Assembly: GCA_964612085.1 (NCBI GenBank) | Contig: CAZTCJ010000001.1 | Span: 62,001-126,000 of the forward strand | Reading direction: 5' to 3' | Length of the DNA stretch: 64,000 nucleotides | From: CAZTCJ01 sp964612085 | Lineage (GTDB): Bacteria > Pseudomonadota > Alphaproteobacteria > JAJFIK01 | Part shown: one piece after another, positions 61,265 through 64,000 of the stretch | Numbering within the stretch: the first letter of the stretch is position 1 | Layout: every line of letters begins with the position of its first letter | The notes under the pieces: generated by a model | Seen by the model: the letters and a program-made list of their open reading frames with translations, nothing else | What the model was told of the DNA's origin: nothing | Databases searched by the model: none | Translations under genes and position numbers: made by a program

Positions 61265-62485
61265 ATGATGAGCGCTCAGACGAGACCGATGCCGAATGGG
61301 GGCGGGGATCTGTCGGCGCAGATGATGGCATTTGCCGAGAATCTTCTGGAGACGCCGCCCGGCCTTGTGGCCGCGATCGGCTTCGGCATGACCCTGCTTT
61401 ATTGTGTGTTGGCCTGGCGGCGGGTGAACCGGGACTGGGAACCCTTGATGGGCCATGCGGTCACACGGCCCTCGGGCCTGTCGGCGGCGACCTTGCGCTA
61501 TGTGCGCTCAGGCCGCTTCGACGCCGCGTCTTTAACCGCCGGTATTCTGGCCCTGGCCGCCAAGGGCGCGCTGCTGGTGGAACGCCATCCGAGCACCGTG
61601 CGCCTGCGCAAGGCCGCCGTACCGGTGACCTCGCTGACCCGCGCCGAGCGCGCTTTCGCGGACGGTCTCGTCCGCCTGCGCTCCACCCTGCTGCTCAACG
61701 ACAATGCGGGACCGGCCCTGCGCATGGGCGCGGCGGCCCTGCAGGACGGCATCGTCCGGGAATGGCAGGGCTATCAGGAAGGCCGCATCAAAGGCCTGTT
61801 CCGCCCGGCGATCCTGATCGCCATCCTGTTCACCGGCGCCGCCGCCTTCCTGTCCGAAACACCCGTCTGGGTGCTGGGCCGGGCGCTGCTGACGGCGGTC
61901 GTGCTGGTCTTTGCGGTGCGCTTTCTGATCGGCATGGGCCGGGCCCTGCACCGGTTGTGGCGCCAGCCGCTGCGGCTTGGCGCGCTCGCCGCCTTGAGGG
62001 GCGTGATCGCCCTGGGCCTGTTGGCGCTGGCAGGCCTGATCCTGTTCTGGCAGGGCGGACGGCCCGATCCGGAAGCCGCCGTGTTCGGCAGCGCGGCGCT
62101 TGCCCTGCCCTTCGTCATCCGCCGCATGATCCTGTCGGGCCGGGGCGCCGCCGGTCCCCTGATCGGGCGCATCGAGGCCCTGCGCAATCAACTCTTAGGC
62201 AAATCCCGCGGTATCGACGCCGTGGTGGACGCCAGCGAGCCCGCGGCCGCCCGCATCGCCGCGCCGCCTGCCTCCGAGCCGCCGCCGGGCACCTTCGGCG
62301 TGGTGGAAGCGGCCCAAGGGGCGTTGAAAGCCTGGCTTGCCGATGCCCTGGCCCTCGATGCGGTCGCCGCGCCGCCCTCGCTCCAGGTCGCGCGGCTGGA
62401 GCGCACCTTCAAGGAGCCCGCACGCCTTGCGGCGGTCCTGCGCGCCGTCGCCCCGGCGGAAATCTCGGTCAACGCGGATCCCTAA
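61265..62485 (+). CDS. Membrane protein resembling the C-terminal part of DUF2207
   Basis: A 406-residue protein. One helix at about 37-55 is followed by a cytoplasmic segment with RPSGLSAATLRYVRSGRFDA and LTAGILALAAKGALLVERH, which resembles the DUF2207 C-terminal region. More helices follow (about 180-200, 203-225, 250-270, 283-300). Full DUF2207 proteins are longer and carry an N-terminal secreted domain that is absent here, so this is a shortened form or a distant relative. The stop codon lies in a repeated palindrome. Two ATGs (61265, 61268) could be the start. Function is unknown. Confidence 0.7.
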   Translation: MMSAQTRPMPNGGGDLSAQMMAFAENLLETPPGLVAAIGFGMTLLYCVLAWRRVNRDWEPLMGHAVTRPSGLSAATLRYVRSGRFDAASLTAGILALAAKGALLVERHPSTVRLRKAAVPVTSLTRAERAFADGLVRLRSTLLLNDNAGPALRMGAAALQDGIVREWQGYQEGRIKGLFRPAILIAILFTGAAAFLSETPVWVLGRALLTAVVLVFAVRFLIGMGRALHRLWRQPLRLGALAALRGVIALGLLALAGLILFWQGGRPDPEAAVFGSAALALPFVIRRMILSGRGAAGPLIGRIEALRNQLLGKSRGIDAVVDASEPAAARIAAPPASEPPPGTFGVVEAAQGALKAWLADALALDAVAAPPSLQVARLERTFKEPARLAAVLRAVAPAEISVNADP

Positions 62486-62500
62486 GGGTCAGGACCCTAA
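62483..62500 (+). repeat. Palindrome at the stop codon of the DUF2207-like gene (copy 2)
   Basis: TAAGGGTCAGGACCCTAA begins with the stop codon TAA. Its 15-base core is identical to the copy at the mnmA stop codon (40977-40991). Arms AGGGTC and GACCCT pair around AG. Confidence 0.7.
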
Positions 62501-62629
62501 GCCCTCCCTTGAGAGCGCGGTCACCTGCGGCGCATTTTCAAACCGGCTCCAACCGGCCGATGTGTTAGGCTCATCCTCAGAAAGGGCCGCTGGACGATGA
62601 TGATCCGGCGGCTGTCAATGGGGTGGGAC

Positions 62630-64000
62630 ATGACCGAACTCTGGCACACGGCCCTGGCCTGGATGAGCGCCCATGAAGGCCCGCTGGCGGCCGTTCTGAT
62701 CGCCGCAATCGCCGTGCTGCCCTTCGTCGCCCTGCGCGCCGCCGCGCGCGAGCACAGGCGCCACCGGGTGCGCACCCTTTATGCGGAGCGCCGCCAGGAA
62801 TCCACCATCTGGACCTTGCGCAAGGATCCCCCGCCCTCGCCCTTCCGGACCCTCAAAGGGGCATCCCATCTGGCCGTGCCCGGCAATGGGGTGTCGATCG
62901 CCATTCTGCCGTTCGAGGATTTCGGGACCCATACGGATCATCCGGACCTGGTGGGCGAACTCACCGCCGAGATCGCCGCGCTCTTGAACCGCAGCCCCAT
63001 GATCAATGTCTCTTGCGTGCGCTATGAACGCGGCGCCGAGGCCCAGGCCGGCATGCCTTTGCCGATCGATGCCCAATATCTGCTGGAAGGCTCGGTAGAA
63101 CTGGTCGGGCCGGAGTCCCGGCGGGGCATGCGGATCTCCGTTCAGTTGATCGAGATGGCGACCGGCGACCGGGTCTCGACCGAAGCCTTCGAAGGACCGG
63201 TCCGCGCCCGCGCCAGTATCGAAGACGACGTTTATGAAAGTATTGTCGGCGCCCTGAGCGGTTCCCTGCATGTGGCGGCGGCGCCCGAAGACATCGACAC
63301 GCCGACCGCCTCGCGCGCGGCCTGGGCGCTGCACCGGCGCACGCAGCTTGTGCTCGACCGGGGATTGGGACGGGAACGGATGGATTACGCCGTGCGGCTG
63401 CTCGATCATGCCTGCCGCATCGACCCAGGCTTCGTCTCCGCCAAGCGCTCGCTGGCGCGCACCCTGTCGCTCCGTGTCCTGCTGTTGACCAGTCCGGACC
63501 CGGATCGGGATCTGGCCCGCGCCCGCGCCCTGATCGACGCGTCCTCGGCCATGGAGCCGGACACGGCGCGCCTGCCTCTGACCAACGGGCTTTATCTTCT
63601 GGCCTTGGGCCATGCCGATGCCGCCCTCGTCGCCCTCAACGAAGCGGTCCAGGCGGATCCGAACAGGGCCGAGCCTGCCGTCTACCGGTCCTGGGCGGAA
63701 TTGCATGCGGGCGCCATCAATATCTCCGCCGGGCCTGTACAGATGGCCTTGGACCTGACGGACGAACGGGCCATCCGCTCCATCGCCCGTTATGTGATCG
63801 CGCTCGACCGCGCCCATCACGGCCGCTGGCAGCGCGCGCTCAACCAGCTCGAGGACGCCATCGAGGACACCCGCGCCTTCCATCTGGCCTGGCTCCTGAA
63901 AGGGCTCGTGCTGGCGCTCAGTGAAGAGATGGAAGAGGCGCGTCTGACCTTCTCCCGCGCCCGGCGCATCATGGGCAGCGTCAAGACCGAGGAGGTCGAG
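62630..64000 (+). CDS. TolB-like/TPR protein with N-terminal membrane anchor (partial)
   Basis: The 457 codons in the window stay open to the right edge, so the gene is incomplete. A membrane helix at about 16-34 is followed by a TolB-like N-terminal domain: VSIAILPFEDFG, then LTAEIAALLNRSPMINV, and the DAQYLLEGSVELVG strand. From about residue 230 the sequence is helical and repeat-like (ALVALNEAVQADPNRAEP), probably TPRs. This plan is known from proteins fused to adenylate cyclase or winged-helix domains, but no such domain is seen here. The start at 62630 has a GGGGTGGG site; 62597 is an alternative. Confidence 0.75.
   Translation, partial: MTELWHTALAWMSAHEGPLAAVLIAAIAVLPFVALRAAAREHRRHRVRTLYAERRQESTIWTLRKDPPPSPFRTLKGASHLAVPGNGVSIAILPFEDFGTHTDHPDLVGELTAEIAALLNRSPMINVSCVRYERGAEAQAGMPLPIDAQYLLEGSVELVGPESRRGMRISVQLIEMATGDRVSTEAFEGPVRARASIEDDVYESIVGALSGSLHVAAAPEDIDTPTASRAAWALHRRTQLVLDRGLGRERMDYAVRLLDHACRIDPGFVSAKRSLARTLSLRVLLLTSPDPDRDLARARALIDASSAMEPDTARLPLTNGLYLLALGHADAALVALNEAVQADPNRAEPAVYRSWAELHAGAINISAGPVQMALDLTDERAIRSIARYVIALDRAHHGRWQRALNQLEDAIEDTRAFHLAWLLKGLVLALSEEMEEARLTFSRARRIMGSVKTEEVE

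Noticed and set aside
1..64000. Search by eye for tRNA or rRNA genes, CRISPR arrays, insertion sequences and prophage genes
   Set aside because: No cloverleaf-like segments, regularly spaced repeats, transposase or integrase motifs were found in the intergenic regions.

Overview
The window is about 64 kb of high-GC (roughly 62 percent) chromosomal DNA with dense gene packing. The flagellar gene order and regulators place it in the Alphaproteobacteria. Hook genes, a SciP (DUF1153) gene, fliF-fliG-fliH-fliN, flbD, flhA, flhF and flhG lie together, much as in Caulobacter. I cannot name the genus. I see no rRNA, tRNA, CRISPR array, insertion sequence or prophage gene.

Left end (1-8.5 kb). Minus-strand genes encode an ABC-type metal-chelate or corrinoid importer (ATPase cut by the window edge, plus permease), a cytochrome P450 directly in front of the permease, and a nitrilase. 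Divergent from these are an MFS transporter and a two-gene unit: a fused alpha/beta E1 2-oxoacid dehydrogenase and a FabD-like acyltransferase that lacks the malonyl-binding arginine.

Exopolysaccharide region (8.4-17 kb). A Wzc-type chain-length regulator/kinase, a Wza-type export lipoprotein, two family-2 glycosyltransferases, a WecG/TagA transferase and an O-antigen-ligase-type membrane protein are all on the minus strand. One sulfotransferase sits among them on the plus strand, which suggests a sulfated polymer.

Corrinoid and sugar region (17-30 kb). A complete cobalamin riboswitch precedes a BtuB-type receptor and a BtuF-type binding protein. Then come an SDR, a lipoprotein amidohydrolase, a sugar porter divergent from a GH3 glucosidase, galE, and a SLOG/SLATT-type membrane protein translationally coupled to a 57-residue ORF.

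Middle (30-42 kb). An ABC-2 exporter (ATPase plus two permeases), a DUF488 protein, an AhpD-like protein, an isolated MurD-type ligase (perhaps the MurD2 type), a secreted protein of unknown function, a large TonB-dependent receptor and mnmA.

Flagellar region (42-60.5 kb). flgK-flgL and fliK-flgD-flgE diverge from a control region with a sigma-54 type promoter in each direction and an inverted repeat that could bind FlbD. flgE ends in a terminator. sciP follows with its own CtrA-like box and terminator. Then comes a long operon fliF-fliG-fliH-fliN-motA-like-flbD-flhA-flhF-flhG. FlbD, encoded here, is the natural activator of the two sigma-54 promoters, and SciP is a known brake on CtrA.

Right end (60.6-64 kb). 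A small membrane protein with a terminator, a membrane protein resembling the C-terminal part of DUF2207, and the start of a TolB-like/TPR protein that runs off the window.
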